Source: Paroedura picta (lineage: Eukaryota > Chordata > Lepidosauria > Squamata > Gekkonidae). Taken from it: DNA of 64,000 nt. The translations under genes and the position numbers were made by a program. Where the stretch lies: contig NC_135384.1 in assembly GCF_049243985.1 (NCBI RefSeq), positions 14,318,501 through 14,382,500 of the forward strand, written 5' to 3'. Positions 51,201 through 60,976 of the stretch are shown in pieces. The notes beneath the pieces were generated by a model. The model did no database searches, was not told the origin of the DNA, and saw nothing but the letters and a program-made list of their open reading frames with translations. The number at the start of each line of letters is the position of its first letter. Within the stretch, counting starts at the first letter, position 1.

Positions 51201-53200
51201 AGCTGTCCCATTAGAGATCATCCCACACCACCACACTCCCAGTAGATTCCTATACCAGCCAGCAACAACACCCATTTGAGTGCAGGAGATATAACAGGTA
51301 GGGCTCAAACCTGAGTGACGAGTGACGAAAAGGCATTGGAGGGGCACCTCAGTGGAAATGAGGTTTGCAAAGATTTTCAAAATTTGTAGATCTATTCAAA
51401 TGTATTTAGGAACAATGAGAGTAAAAGTGTTTATATTTGCATACAGGAAATGTATATGTCAATTTTCACAGTGGTTGTCAATACTGTGAGAGATGATGTG
51501 GCCATAAATTCCAAATGCATTAGGGAAAAGCTTCCTCTGAGCAGAATAGTTCCCAGTTAATGTATTCAGGCTGTTACCTTAACTGACTCAAATCAGTCTC
51601 ATATGTGAGAGCCTCATTATATAATTATGGAGCCCACAAATGTCTTCAACCATTGTCAAAGGAGTCAGAGAGCAGTCAGGTCAAGAGAGGAGGAAGAGAG
51701 ATGGTAGATGTCCAAATAGATAAGGTGTACAAAGATGCACAAGTGACTATCTGCTGCTACTAGAGAGAGAATCGAGGCAGAAACACATCTCAGAGTCTAA
51801 GACAGTAAACTGAGGAAACTTTTTTGCATGATTTCTATACTGGAACAAATGGCTTGGACCCACATGGGAGCCCCCTATTGGAGTGGAGTTGCAATTGTCT
51901 GAAAGTTGATGGAATGTGATTCACAAATAATGGTGAATAATGCATACAGTTTGATGGGAATGGCTGATGAAAAAGTCCTAAAAATGCCAAGATTACTTTC
52001 TTAAATATGGAACCAGACATCAAAATATAAATGTATCTGTAGTAAATCTGTAGTTTGAATTTGAAAACTTCCAAAATAAGGTTCCCTTCTTGAAATCTGA
52101 CATCACCACTTTATATTCTGACAATTATTGAAAACAACAGAGAAAGAGCAGAGGGAGCTTATTTTAGTAGGCACATGCCTAACACCAAATTACTTGAAAA
52201 GCAATGTGAATAGATTTCATGTTTTTGATTGTTCTTACCTTTTTCTGCTCATATAGGACAGCCAGACCCACTTATATGAGTGGCAATCCTCCAGTTTTCA
52301 AGATTCACTTCAAGAATAAACCCTTAACTGGCAAGAAGATGGAAATCAATGGAATATGCCTATGACATCAGGAAGTGACCACAGCACTTTGGTGAAATGG
52401 GGCGGGGCTGGTGGTATTGGGGATAAACATATGGAAAGAAAATGTTTTTCCCCCAATCCAGAAGCCTGTCCCTACAAATCACTGGAGTGCCTAAAACACT
52501 TCCAAGTGACCTAGGCACATTGCATTTATTTTCAGCTTTTACACTCCCCACTTCAAATACATTCATCCCTGAACCTTGCTGGAATGCCATTTTTACCATT
52601 GAAAAGAAAACCTATTTTTTTTAATGCACTACATGCTTAGAATGATCCAAGCAGATTGCAGAAAGATAACATTAAATAGCCAACATGGCATAATGGTATA
52701 CGTCTTAGAAACCGTTATTTGAATTTTCATTGTACCCAGAAAGGTTTCGATGTGATGTTGGATCAATGATACATTGACTGCCTAGTCTCCCACACAGCGT
52801 TGAGGTATGGATAAAAAGAACTAGAGAAGAGCTATGCAAGCCACTTTGGGTTCCCATTGGGGAGAAAGGGGGGGGGTCTCACAAGCAAAGCAAATGGAAT
52901 ATAAATGCAATCTGTGGTTACTTACTCACTGACGGATCACAGTGATCAGATTAAGTCAAAGAAAAAAAATACTTACCCAGGTTCATCAACCACCATGCGT
53001 GCTGGGTGTTCTAGAAAAGATGGAGGGTTATTTAAGAAAGCAACCTGAGCAGCAATTCCACCAATAAGAAAGTCCCCTGGTTGATAAAAGTTGTGAGGAA
53101 TCGGAAAGGGGTCATCATATATAGAGCAATTAATGGAAGACGTCCCACAGACTATACAACAGGGCAGCATCAGCAGCACCAGCATCAGAAACAGGAGCAT
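44401..53200 (-). CDS. V2R-5, vomeronasal type-2 receptor, six exons, 871 codons
   Basis: Exons: 53200..52977, 50666..50375, 50286..49441, 49227..49000, 47448..47322 and 45299..44401. The start ATG lies before [14 protein letters not shown], matching paralogues; an in-frame ATG at 53239 is possible. The flytrap domain has [14 protein letters not shown] and [13 protein letters not shown]. Exon 3 is two codons shorter than in its neighbours ([13 protein letters not shown]). Exon 5 has [12 protein letters not shown] and exon 6 the seven helices with [18 protein letters not shown]. An RTE LINE with a nested hAT element ends only about 10 nt beyond the exon 5 donor, and that donor reads GTAAAA instead of GTAAGA. 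Intron 1 carries an LTR-like fossil. Exons are intact, so it is probably functional if exon 5 still splices well. Confidence 0.9.
45545..45660 (-). mobile_element. L2-type 3' end, inverted
   Basis: ATTC/ATTT-rich tail, a poly-C run, then AGGCTCAGGGCAGTTTACAT, the inverted L2 terminus. It abuts the RTE LINE in V2R-5 intron 5. Confidence 0.6.
45661..47312 (+). mobile_element. RTE/Bov-B-like LINE, endonuclease region to mid RT, in V2R-5 intron 5
   Basis: Includes an AP-endonuclease piece ([19 protein letters not shown] near 45805-45860) and the region shared with the LINE at 5495-6450. It is interrupted by a hAT-like element at 46534-46912 and has a roughly 55-70-nt tandem duplication around 46418-46520. 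It stops without a LINE 3' end at 47312 (CCCATTATTAAAGAAAGG), so a deletion has joined the LINE interior to V2R-5 sequence a few bases from the exon 5 donor. Confidence 0.85.
46534..46912. mobile_element. hAT-like non-autonomous DNA transposon nested in the LINE
   Basis: Flanked by the 8-bp direct repeat ACTATAGG at 46526-46533 and 46913-46920. Its ends resemble the common hAT termini (CCAGTCCCCATCC... and ...GGTACCGGGTTGCAGACGGG). The uninterrupted site is seen in the sister LINE near 6065. GC-rich, with an internal inverted repeat around AAGAAGCT/AGCTTCTT (46783-46818). No transposase. Confidence 0.75.
48220..48600 (-). mobile_element. L2-type 3' end with ATT/AAT microsatellite
   Basis: A run of about 18 ATT units then about 8 AAT units (48222-48298), followed by an inverted L2-like 3' border (TTAGGCTCACAGCAGTTTAC) and decayed sequence to about 48600. 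Located in V2R-5 intron 4. Confidence 0.65.
50745..51130 (-). mobile_element. LTR-like fossil, inverted, copy C
   Basis: The minus strand contains ATTAATAAAGCTGTGTCC (50778-50795), matching the polyadenylation-type block of 34290-34965. It interrupts V2R-5 intron 1, which resumes at about 51131. Old; no internal genes; class uncertain. Confidence 0.38.
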
Positions 53201-55388
53201 CTCGACTTCCCTTCCGGCTGCAGAATATAATGTTGCCATCCATTATATTTTATCATATCAGTTTTGTTCCATAATTCTCATGTTTCTATGGATTTTTTGG
53301 TTCACTCCTTAAAATCCCACTCAGCCACCCGCACACACCAAGATTAAAGGAATGCTTCACCATAAATAATTATTTCCCAATTGTGCAAAATAGATCAATA
53401 TAAAGAGGTTTTGTTCATTTTACGATCTGCGAATAAACATGAAATATTATAACTTATTAAAGGAGACTTAATAATTATTTTATTTCTAAACATAGCATCT
53501 GGATTGCACTGAGTGTGGCTCTTCGGAAACAGATTTTTCTTTTGTGAGATTTTCTTCAGAAATAATTATGGGAATTAGTAAGAATAAGAATCAATATCAT
53601 ATAGTGAAGTGTATAAATGAGAAATTATATCTGAGGGGAAAGGATCCTACATGAAACAGAAAAAGAAAAGGGAATACAATGGGTCACCAGAGAACTGTTT
53701 CTATCTAGATGCAGTTCTGATGAAAAAGTCTTGATTTTGTACAACTTAAATTAAGGTCTTATTACTTGCTTGTACCTTTAGGAAATCCATTGCAAACAAG
53801 CAAGGCACCAGTTGTTTTGACATTTTGGCTGGAGATAACTGCCCCCCCACCAAGACTGCATCAGGGCCCCACACCAGCTGCACTGTAAACTAGACATGTA
53901 GGCTAAAGGATTTGTTGTTTCCAAATTCTAACAGGCCAGCTGATACCGTTGTGGTTTGGAAATCGTCAATATGTCTCTGGGCAATACAGATTTAGAAAAG
54001 GTGGGGGCCTAAGTGACTGATGTCTTCCACCTAGAAAACTGTCAAATATTTTACCTTCCCTGTGGCCTTTGCTTTGTTTTGTAATTTAGTGTGTGCACAA
54101 AATGACAATTGATTGATGTGAGCTACCACATCCACTTCAGCTGGTAGTAACCAAACACAGTTCCCTTCTCCTAAAATACTAGGCCTAAGATGCTTCAGCT
54201 GAAACAATGCCTACAATGTATCAACTGACACAAATGTCTTACATGCTACTGCAGTTAATTCCTTTTTCAGTCTTACCTCAGTAAAGCATGTATGTCATGC
54301 ATGTTAGCGGTCCCCAACATTTTTCAGCCTGCAGATATATTTAGAAGAGTTGGTTCTTACATGTCACTTTTCTCTACCAGAATGAATCACAAAGAGGCTT
54401 AGAATCTTCTTCCCATTCCCTACTCCACAACAGATACTCTTGAATACAGCTTGCAAATAATTGCTTTTACAGTTAATTGTATATTATTACTAATAAGTAG
54501 TAGTATTGGCCAGAGGCCAAAGAGAGAACTCATACACAGATGTTACCACAAACTCTTCTTCTATACTGGAACACGTGTTGAAACTGAGATTGGGAAATAG
54601 CTTACATGTTTGTGCAGGGAGCAGAAAAGAGATGTAAAGCTGGGGGAATGTGGGAACAGGACAGAGAAGTGGGGAAGGAAATCTCCAGTGAATCAGGTTG
54701 GGGCCATAACTAACAGAATCAATGTCAGCTCTTTGTTCAATAGAGTATGGGCTAGAAAATGGGGAAAGAGATGACGATGGGTAGAGAAGTTACATCTTCC
54801 CTTAGATTTTGCAGAAATCAGTATGAAAGAAGGAAGGATTCAGTACATTTAGAGCCTATGTCCGAATGTTAGCCAAGACCTGAATCAGAGTTCTGGCTTT
54901 AAATCCCACCTCAATATAGTATTTTGGAACAATATATTAATATGGGATCTTTTCAGAACAGCAAGGAATGCAACAGAAGATAACAGAATGGTTTGGGATT
55001 TGATTAAAATTGAAGCATTGCTAATAAATTTACTGAATCAACTAATGAAGAGCAGTTGCTTGGAGGAAATGGGGAGAGAGTATTTAGCAAAAGTGTACAA
55101 AAACTATTTGAATAAAGGTTCCAAATTTAGATTTACTCAACATACTATGATCAGCACAGAGGAACAAGAGGACTCTTTTGCTGTTGGAACATTTCTTTTA
55201 ACAGAAAAAAAAAACATTATCTGAAGAAGATTATGGAACTTCTGTGCTCTATTCAGCTAGTTTCTTCATCAAACTGAGATGGTTAAGGGCTTTAGGTTAC
55301 TTTCCCCCTATAAGAGTCCTATATTATTATTGATAGTCATTTACATTCATCCCAGAATTTGGTATCAAGAAAACTATGGCTGATAACC
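53201..55388. other. Spacer between V2R-5 and V2R-6
   Basis: No host gene. 53690-54060 is the shared 5' flank block. 54303-54340 looks like the first bases of a hAT element (GCGGTCCCCAACATTTTTC) shared with 58853-58890, hence inserted before that duplication. 54345-54440 is an inverted SINE fragment. 54500-55388 matches the 3' flank of V2R-2 and V2R-5. Confidence 0.65.
53241..53304 (-). promoter_or_regulatory. Candidate core promoter / 5' leader block of V2R-5
   Basis: A block 40-100 nt upstream of the start codon is conserved in V2R-1 (1506-1570), V2R-4 (39315-39375) and V2R-6 (57145-57215), weakly in V2R-2, and missing in V2R-3. On the minus strand it includes TGATAAAATATA, a TATA-like element at a plausible distance from the ATG. 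Conservation may reflect recent duplication only. Confidence 0.3.
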
Positions 55389-57153
55389 TCACATAATCCT
55401 AATTATCTGTCCTAGAATGTTTATGTTTGGCCAGAGCAAGATGATGTAGCATTTTGGGGGAAAGGTGAAAACCAATAAGCTAGCAGCAGAGAACAAGATA
55501 GAGAAGATCTCCACAGCCACCACATATTTCCCTTTAGAGCTTAAGTACATTGGAATAAAGAAAACCAAACACTGCAAAAGACCAACATACTGAAAGTGAT
55601 GAACTTGGCTTCATTGAAACTGCAAGGTAACTTCCTGGCAAGGAAAGCTACTGTGAAGCCCAGATAGCCAATGACAGAGTAAAACATCATATCAGAGCCG
55701 TCATTAAATTCCAGGATGATTTTCCTTGGTTGTGAATGCATATTCATTTGTGGGAAGGGAGGGGAAATACAAACCCAAACAATACAAATAACTGCTTCAG
55801 TTAAGGAACCAGAAAGGACAATGGGATACGCCAGTATTTTACCCACCCATCTCCTCATGTGGGACCCTGGTTTGGTGGCCATGGAGGCCAGGATCACAGT
55901 GATAGTTTTGGCTAAGACAATGGAAAGGGCCACACAGATGATGAGGCTGAAAGTAGTTTGGCGCATAAGGCAGGTTGCCTTCCCTGGCATTCCAATGAAC
56001 ATGAAAGTGCTGAGGAAACAAAGCAGGAGGCAGAGGAAGAGAATGTATGTGAAGCTTCTGTTGTTAGCATTCACAATGACCGTTTATGCACTGGGAACTT
56101 CACTGCCCCAGCTCCTTTGCAGGAACACAAATCGGGGACGGATGAGGTACACCAGGCCAAATGCTCCCTCATGTGGGCGGAAAAAGAGGTGGGGCAACCT
56201 GCCACGACTAAAACTCCAACCTGCAGCCCAGCATCAAACCTCCAGTGCATAAACAGTCAATGGGAGTATTCCTGTATTTCCAGAAAGTCCCAAGGACTAA
56301 TGATGTGGCGAGAGAGAAAGATACCGCCAAGATGACAAAGATGATCCCTAAAGTCTCTTCATATGAAAGGTCACTTGGGACCTTGAGAAGGCATTCATGT
56401 TAGTCTTCATTTGGATAGTGGTCATCTGGGCATTTGACACAGGCATCTATATATAGAGGAATCAAAAAAGTTGCACTTGCTAGAATGCTGTTTTACCCAT
56501 AGAAAAGAAAAAAATATTGTTATTTATGCACTACATGACTAGAATGATCCAAACAAATAGCAGAAAGATAACATCAAATAGCCAACATGGTATGCTGGCA
56601 AATGTCCTAGGAACCCCAATTTAAATTTCAATTGTACGCTGAAAACTTTCTATATGATTTTGTATTACTGATTCATTGTCAGCCTAGACTTCCACACACT
56701 GTTGCGGTAAAGATAAAAAGGAAGAGAGAAGAGCAATGCAAGGCACTTTGGGTTCCCATTGTGGATAAAGGGGGTATCCAAGAAGCAAATAAAGAGGAAC
56801 GAAAACTCTATCTTTGGTTACTTAATCTGTGACTGAACACAGTGATCAGATTAAGTCAAATAAAAAAATCCAAATCCTTACCCAGGTTCGTCAACCAACA
56901 TACGTGCTGGGTGATCTAGGAAAGATGGAGTGTTGTAAAAGAAAGTAACTTGAGCAGCATCCCACCAACAAGAAGACCCCCCCTGGCTTATAAAAATTGT
57001 GAGGAATTGGAAAGGGATCATCATATATGGAACAATTAATGGAACACACCCTATACAACATGGCAGCACCAGCAGCAACATGATCAGTAGCAGTAGCATC
57101 TTGATGACCAAACTTCCCTTCTGGCTGTAGAATATCACTTTGTGATCAGTCAT
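55389..57153 (-). pseudogene. V2R-6 pseudogene: exon 1 fused to exon 6, exons 2-5 deleted
   Basis: Exon 1 (57153..56882) keeps the leucine-rich signal and the DHPARMLVDEPG end with a GTAAGG donor, but is out of frame in the middle. Exon 6 remains at about 56445-55389. Between them is only about 430 nt, which is intron 1 sequence up to about 56475 and then the last bases of intron 5. Exon 6 has an early stop, a changed acceptor (TATATAG in place of TTCAGAT), a 181-bp MITE inserted at 56078-56258, a loss of about 18 nt near 55660 and a frame change near 55570. Even if spliced, phase 2 of exon 1 does not fit exon 6. Clearly dead. Confidence 0.93.
56078..56258. mobile_element. 181-bp inverted-repeat DNA element (MITE), copy 2, inside a V2R exon
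   Basis: Same length and termini as 18091-18271; left end GACCGTTTATGCACTGG, right end with one change. Flanked by AAT on both sides. The intact paralogous exon (V2R-5 near 45106-45116, ACAATGGGAGT) has a single AAT, which proves a 3-bp target duplication. Confidence 0.88.
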
Positions 57154-57226
57154 ATTATATCATATCATTTTTGTTGCATCATTCCTCATGTTTCTAATGA
57201 ATTTTTTGATTCACAGCTTAAAATTC

Positions 57227-57266
57227 ATATGACCCCCCCCCCACACACACACACACCCACACACAC
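57227..57266. repeat. Poly-C plus CA dinucleotide repeat
   Basis: A run of about ten C followed by ACAC repeats, in the 5' flank of V2R-6. V2R-4 and V2R-5 have short C-rich tracts at the paralogous place. Confidence 0.85.
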
Positions 57267-57394
57267 CAAGATTAAAGGATTGCTTCTCCATTAAAAAATC
57301 ATTTCCCAGTCCTGAAAAATATAACAATATATGAAAAAATAAATAAAGCGGTTTCGTTCATTTATGATTTGAGACTTATTATAGGAGACTTCAT

Positions 57395-58035
57395 AAAGAG
57401 CAGCCGTTGACGCAGCGGGGGCGCCCAGTGAGGCGCGGCCCAGTGGCGTCATGAGCCGCGCCGAGACACACTTGGAAGGGCAGGGCGCCGGCCTTAAATA
57501 GGCTGGGCACATGCGCGGCCGCCCTCTCTGCGCCGACACTGACTGGGACAGTCACCCTCCCACCCTCCCTTTGTTCACGTTCTTACTTCATCGCAGCCGC
57601 GGGGATGCTTGATAGGGAGCCTGTTGGCAGGGAGGCCTGTCTATGCACAGGAATCCCTGGAGTAGGGGACCCCAATAAGGGGACCGGCCAGTAACCGGGC
57701 GTGGCTTTCCAGCTGGGAGGCCAGGGGCCTGGGGCCAGGTGGCTGGGGGATGACAATGGAGGTGGACACTCATTGGGTCCCATCTAGCCGCTTCCCAGAA
57801 CTATCCCTTGGCAGAAAGCATCCCATCCTACTGTCTGGGAATGAGGCGTGGAGCTGGACCACCACAGATTCTTATATGCAGCCGGACAGCTGACAGGTCA
57901 GGCTCCCATACCAGCATCGGGCCAATCCTCCATTGAGGGTGGGGTTTCGGTTAATAAAGGCTGCAGCAAATTTTGTTCTCCAGGAGCTGGAGTTGCGATA
58001 TCACTGGTACAGTCGCCACCTGCTAGTCAATTATT
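57395..58035 (+). mobile_element. LTR-like fossil, copy D (GC-rich)
   Basis: A GC-rich block with a TTAAATA promoter-like site (57493), GGCCAGGGGCCTGGGGCCAG (57720), GTTAATAAAGGCTGCAG (57950) and a CACCTGCTAGTCA end. It is related to 23870-24475 and 59087-59695. It looks like a solo LTR of an old endogenous element. No coding parts. Class and age are inferred. Confidence 0.45.
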
Positions 58036-58894
58036 AAATGTCAAAAAGCAGCATCTGGAAGGCTCTGAGTGTGCCTCTTAGCAAACAGATTTTTTCAGTT
58101 GTGAGATTTTCTTAAGATTTTATTTGTAACCAGAAATAATTATGGGATTGGTTGAAGAGAAAGAATTAAATACAATACTATATATAGAAGTGGTTTTTAC
58201 ATAAATGAGTAACAGTATCTGAGGGAAGGAGGCAAAGGAAAGGTACATGAACCAGAACAGGAAAAGGAAATACGATGGGTCACTAGAGACCTGTTTATAT
58301 CTAGATGCAGTTCTCATGAAAAAAGTCTTGATCTTGTACAATTTAAATGAAGGTCTTATTATTTTGCTTTTACCTTCAGGAAGTCCACTGAAAACAAGAA
58401 AGACACCGGTTGTTTTGACACTTTAGCTGAAGATAACTGCCCCCCACTGAGGACTGCATCAAGGTCCTCCAGCTGCACTGTAAACTAGATTTGGAGGCAA
58501 GGATTTGTTGTCTCCGACACTGATACCTTTGTGGTTTGAAAATTGTCAGTATGTCTCTGGGAAATTCAGATTTAGAAAGGGTGGGGACCTAAGTGACTGA
58601 TGTCTTCCATCTAGAAAACTATCAAATAGTTTACCTTTCCTTTGGCCTTGGCTTTGTGATTTAGTGTGTGCATGAGCATCCAAATGACTTGATGTGAGCA
58701 ACCACATCCTCTTTAGCTAGTAGTAACCCAACACTGTTGCCTTCTCCTAAAGTACTAGGCCTAAGATGTATCAGCTGAAACCAATGCCTTACATGCTATT
58801 ATAGTTAATTCCTGTTTCAAACTTGTCACAGCAGAATATATATGTAATGCATGTCAGAGATCCCTGACATTTTTCAGCCTCCAGATGCATTTAG

Positions 58895-59825
58895 AAGAGT
58901 TGGTTCTTATATGCCACTTTTCTCTGTCAGAAAGAGTCACAAAGCAGCTTATAATCACCTTTCCTTTCTGCTCCCCTCTACAGACACTCTGAGAGGAAAG
59001 TGAGGCTGCTCAGTCAGAATAGAGTGGTTCAACTAATTGTGGCTGCTAATTGATGTAAAAGAGGGTGGGCTATAGTGAGACATGCTGGCGCAGTAGATGC
59101 TGCAGTGGGTTTGCACAGCTGTGCCCATGGCAGTGGTGGCAGGGGTGAGGCCAGTGCATTTATTTAAGGTACCACATGATAGGCTCAGCCGCTCCAGTGG
59201 CAGAAGCCTTTGGCTTCCTGGATGCCCACCCTATTTTTAAGGTTTTTTGATTTTGTTTGCATTTGGTTCCCATCACAGCATTTTAATTGGGGGCATGAGA
59301 TAAGGTTCTGTTGTTTGTTGGCTTTAGTTTTTGTACCAAATCCCTGAGGAGGGGGTCTCCATAAGAGACACGCTCAATCAGCAGTGCAGGCTACCTGGCT
59401 GGGTGGGTCAGGGGCTCTGAGCCAGGTAGATGGGCGACTGAATGAGGTGGCTGCCCATCAGGTATCCACCGAGATATAGGGTAGGTCTCTGGGGGCAAAG
59501 AACCCACCATCCCAGCTTGGATGGAGGTGGGGACCAGGGTGCCCCAGAGCCATGGCATTAGCAGTCAGATGGATGAATATGGCTCTCATTCTCACAGCAG
59601 GCCAACCATCCAGCAGGAAGCTTGTGTATAATTAAAACTGTGTTCTTAATATTGCCAATCCATGCTGTGTCCTGCTTGCCCACATGCCATCCTGCCAGTC
59701 AACAGCTTTATCAGTGCTGTGGTTTGCCTAAGGTCACCCAGCTGTCTGTATGTGGGGGAGTGGGAAATCAAACCTGGCTTGCCTGGTTAGAAGTCCACAA
59801 TCCTAACCACTATACCGAGGGTGTT
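58895..59825 (-). mobile_element. tRNA-type SINE, inverted, split by an insertion
   Basis: The SINE's CTT-end side is at 58895-59005 (GTTGGTTCTTATATGCCACT) and its head side at 59697-59825 (AAGGTCACCCAGCTG, AACCACTATACC). The LTR-like fossil 59087-59695 and some extra sequence lie between. Compare the unsplit inverted copy at 40080-40315. Confidence 0.7.
59087..59695 (+). mobile_element. LTR-like fossil, copy E
   Basis: Shares GGTCAGGGGCTCTGAGCCAG (59408) and the CCATCCTGCCAGTCA end with copies A and D. Inserted in a SINE, so younger than it. Decayed; no internal genes. Confidence 0.42.
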
Positions 59826-59840
59826 CTCCAAAATTTAGAA

Positions 59841-59968
59841 CAGAGGTAGTCAAACTGGCCCTCCAGATGTCCATGGACTACTATTCCCATGAGCCCCTGC
59901 CAGAGTCTCCAAGCTCATGGGAATTGTAGCCCATGGACATCTGGAGGGCCACAGTTTGACTACCCTTG
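59841..59968. mobile_element. hAT-type MITE, 128 bp, near-palindromic
   Basis: Starts CAGAGGTAGTCAAACTGGCC and ends GGCCACAGTTTGACTACCCTTG, the two halves being inverted copies of each other (CTCCAGATGTCCATGGACTA). Flanked by perfect 8-bp repeats ATTTAGAA (59833-59840 and 59969-59976). The paralogous site near 40318-40336 is empty. Confidence 0.93.
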
Positions 59969-60976
59969 ATTTAGAATATTGGTTCAGGTTGGTGGTCTTA
60001 AATACAAATCTGCTGCTAAAGGTGGAGGAGCCAACTACAATGTCAGTGAGTACCGTTATGCCTAACACTAAGAGCAGGTTTTCAGCAATTCAGGCAGAGC
60101 CTCTGTATGACTCGATCACATCAAAATCTATCTTAATTTTGTAGACTTCTAACAAACCTTTGCCAGGAGGAAATGACAAAAAACCACAAATCTTTTTCTG
60201 GCTATCCGTCTGCATAAACTCCTTGCAGAGGTATATAGCTGTATAGGAAGAGATTCTAGCCAGGTTTTGATAGAAATATTATTTCTTTTAAAAAAAGAAC
60301 AGAAGTTAACATAATGATATTATTATTAACTTCCAAATTTAACACATTATGACTTGGAAGATCTGATGAACTGAAATAATTTCCAAATAATTGCATTTCT
60401 AGCTAATTGTATATTATTCATAATAAATAGCAGTAGATAACTTTTATTGTATTGGACAAAAGTCATCACAGTAAAGAAAATAAAGTATAAAAACAAGAAT
60501 AAAATTATTTAGTTCAACTTAAAAGATAAGCAGAGATCAAAATCCCACTGCTGGAGCATTCAGAATTAACTCTAACATAAATTTCTTCCTTGTCTCATCA
60601 TGGAGTGGGCATATTAAGAAGTAACAAGTGAGATTCTGAACCTCAAGGTTCCCACATATATATGTAGACATTAGGTACATGAGATTTGTCAACATCACAG
60701 GGTCTAAGAATAGCTTTGAATCTATATAGGTAAAAGCCTTCTGTAGTGGCATGGAAGTAATTTTAGCCTAACAAGGTGTTCTTTTATTGTTTTATTTATT
60801 TCTTTTCACAGAAACAACATTATATGAAGAAGATTATGGAACTTCTGTGCTGTGATCAGTTAAGTTATTCATTAGAATAAGATGCTTTGTGGCATTATAT
60901 TACCTTGTCAACACAAGAGTCCTGTATTATTCTTCAGTCATTTACATTAATCCCAGATTTTATATGTCTAATATCC

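Larger units (their letters stand above)
57154..60976. other. Spacer between V2R-6 and V2R-7
   Basis: No host gene. 58040-58700 continues the shared 5' flank, interrupted by an LTR-like fossil at 57395-58035. 59980-60770 matches 40320-41258. 60780-60976 matches the 3' flank of other copies. The remaining parts are a SINE split by another LTR-like fossil, and a hAT MITE. Confidence 0.65.

Noticed and set aside
57291-57783. Several open frames in the GC-rich block upstream of V2R-6
   Set aside because: High G+C removes stops by chance; the frames lie in the LTR-like fossil and overlap on several phases.
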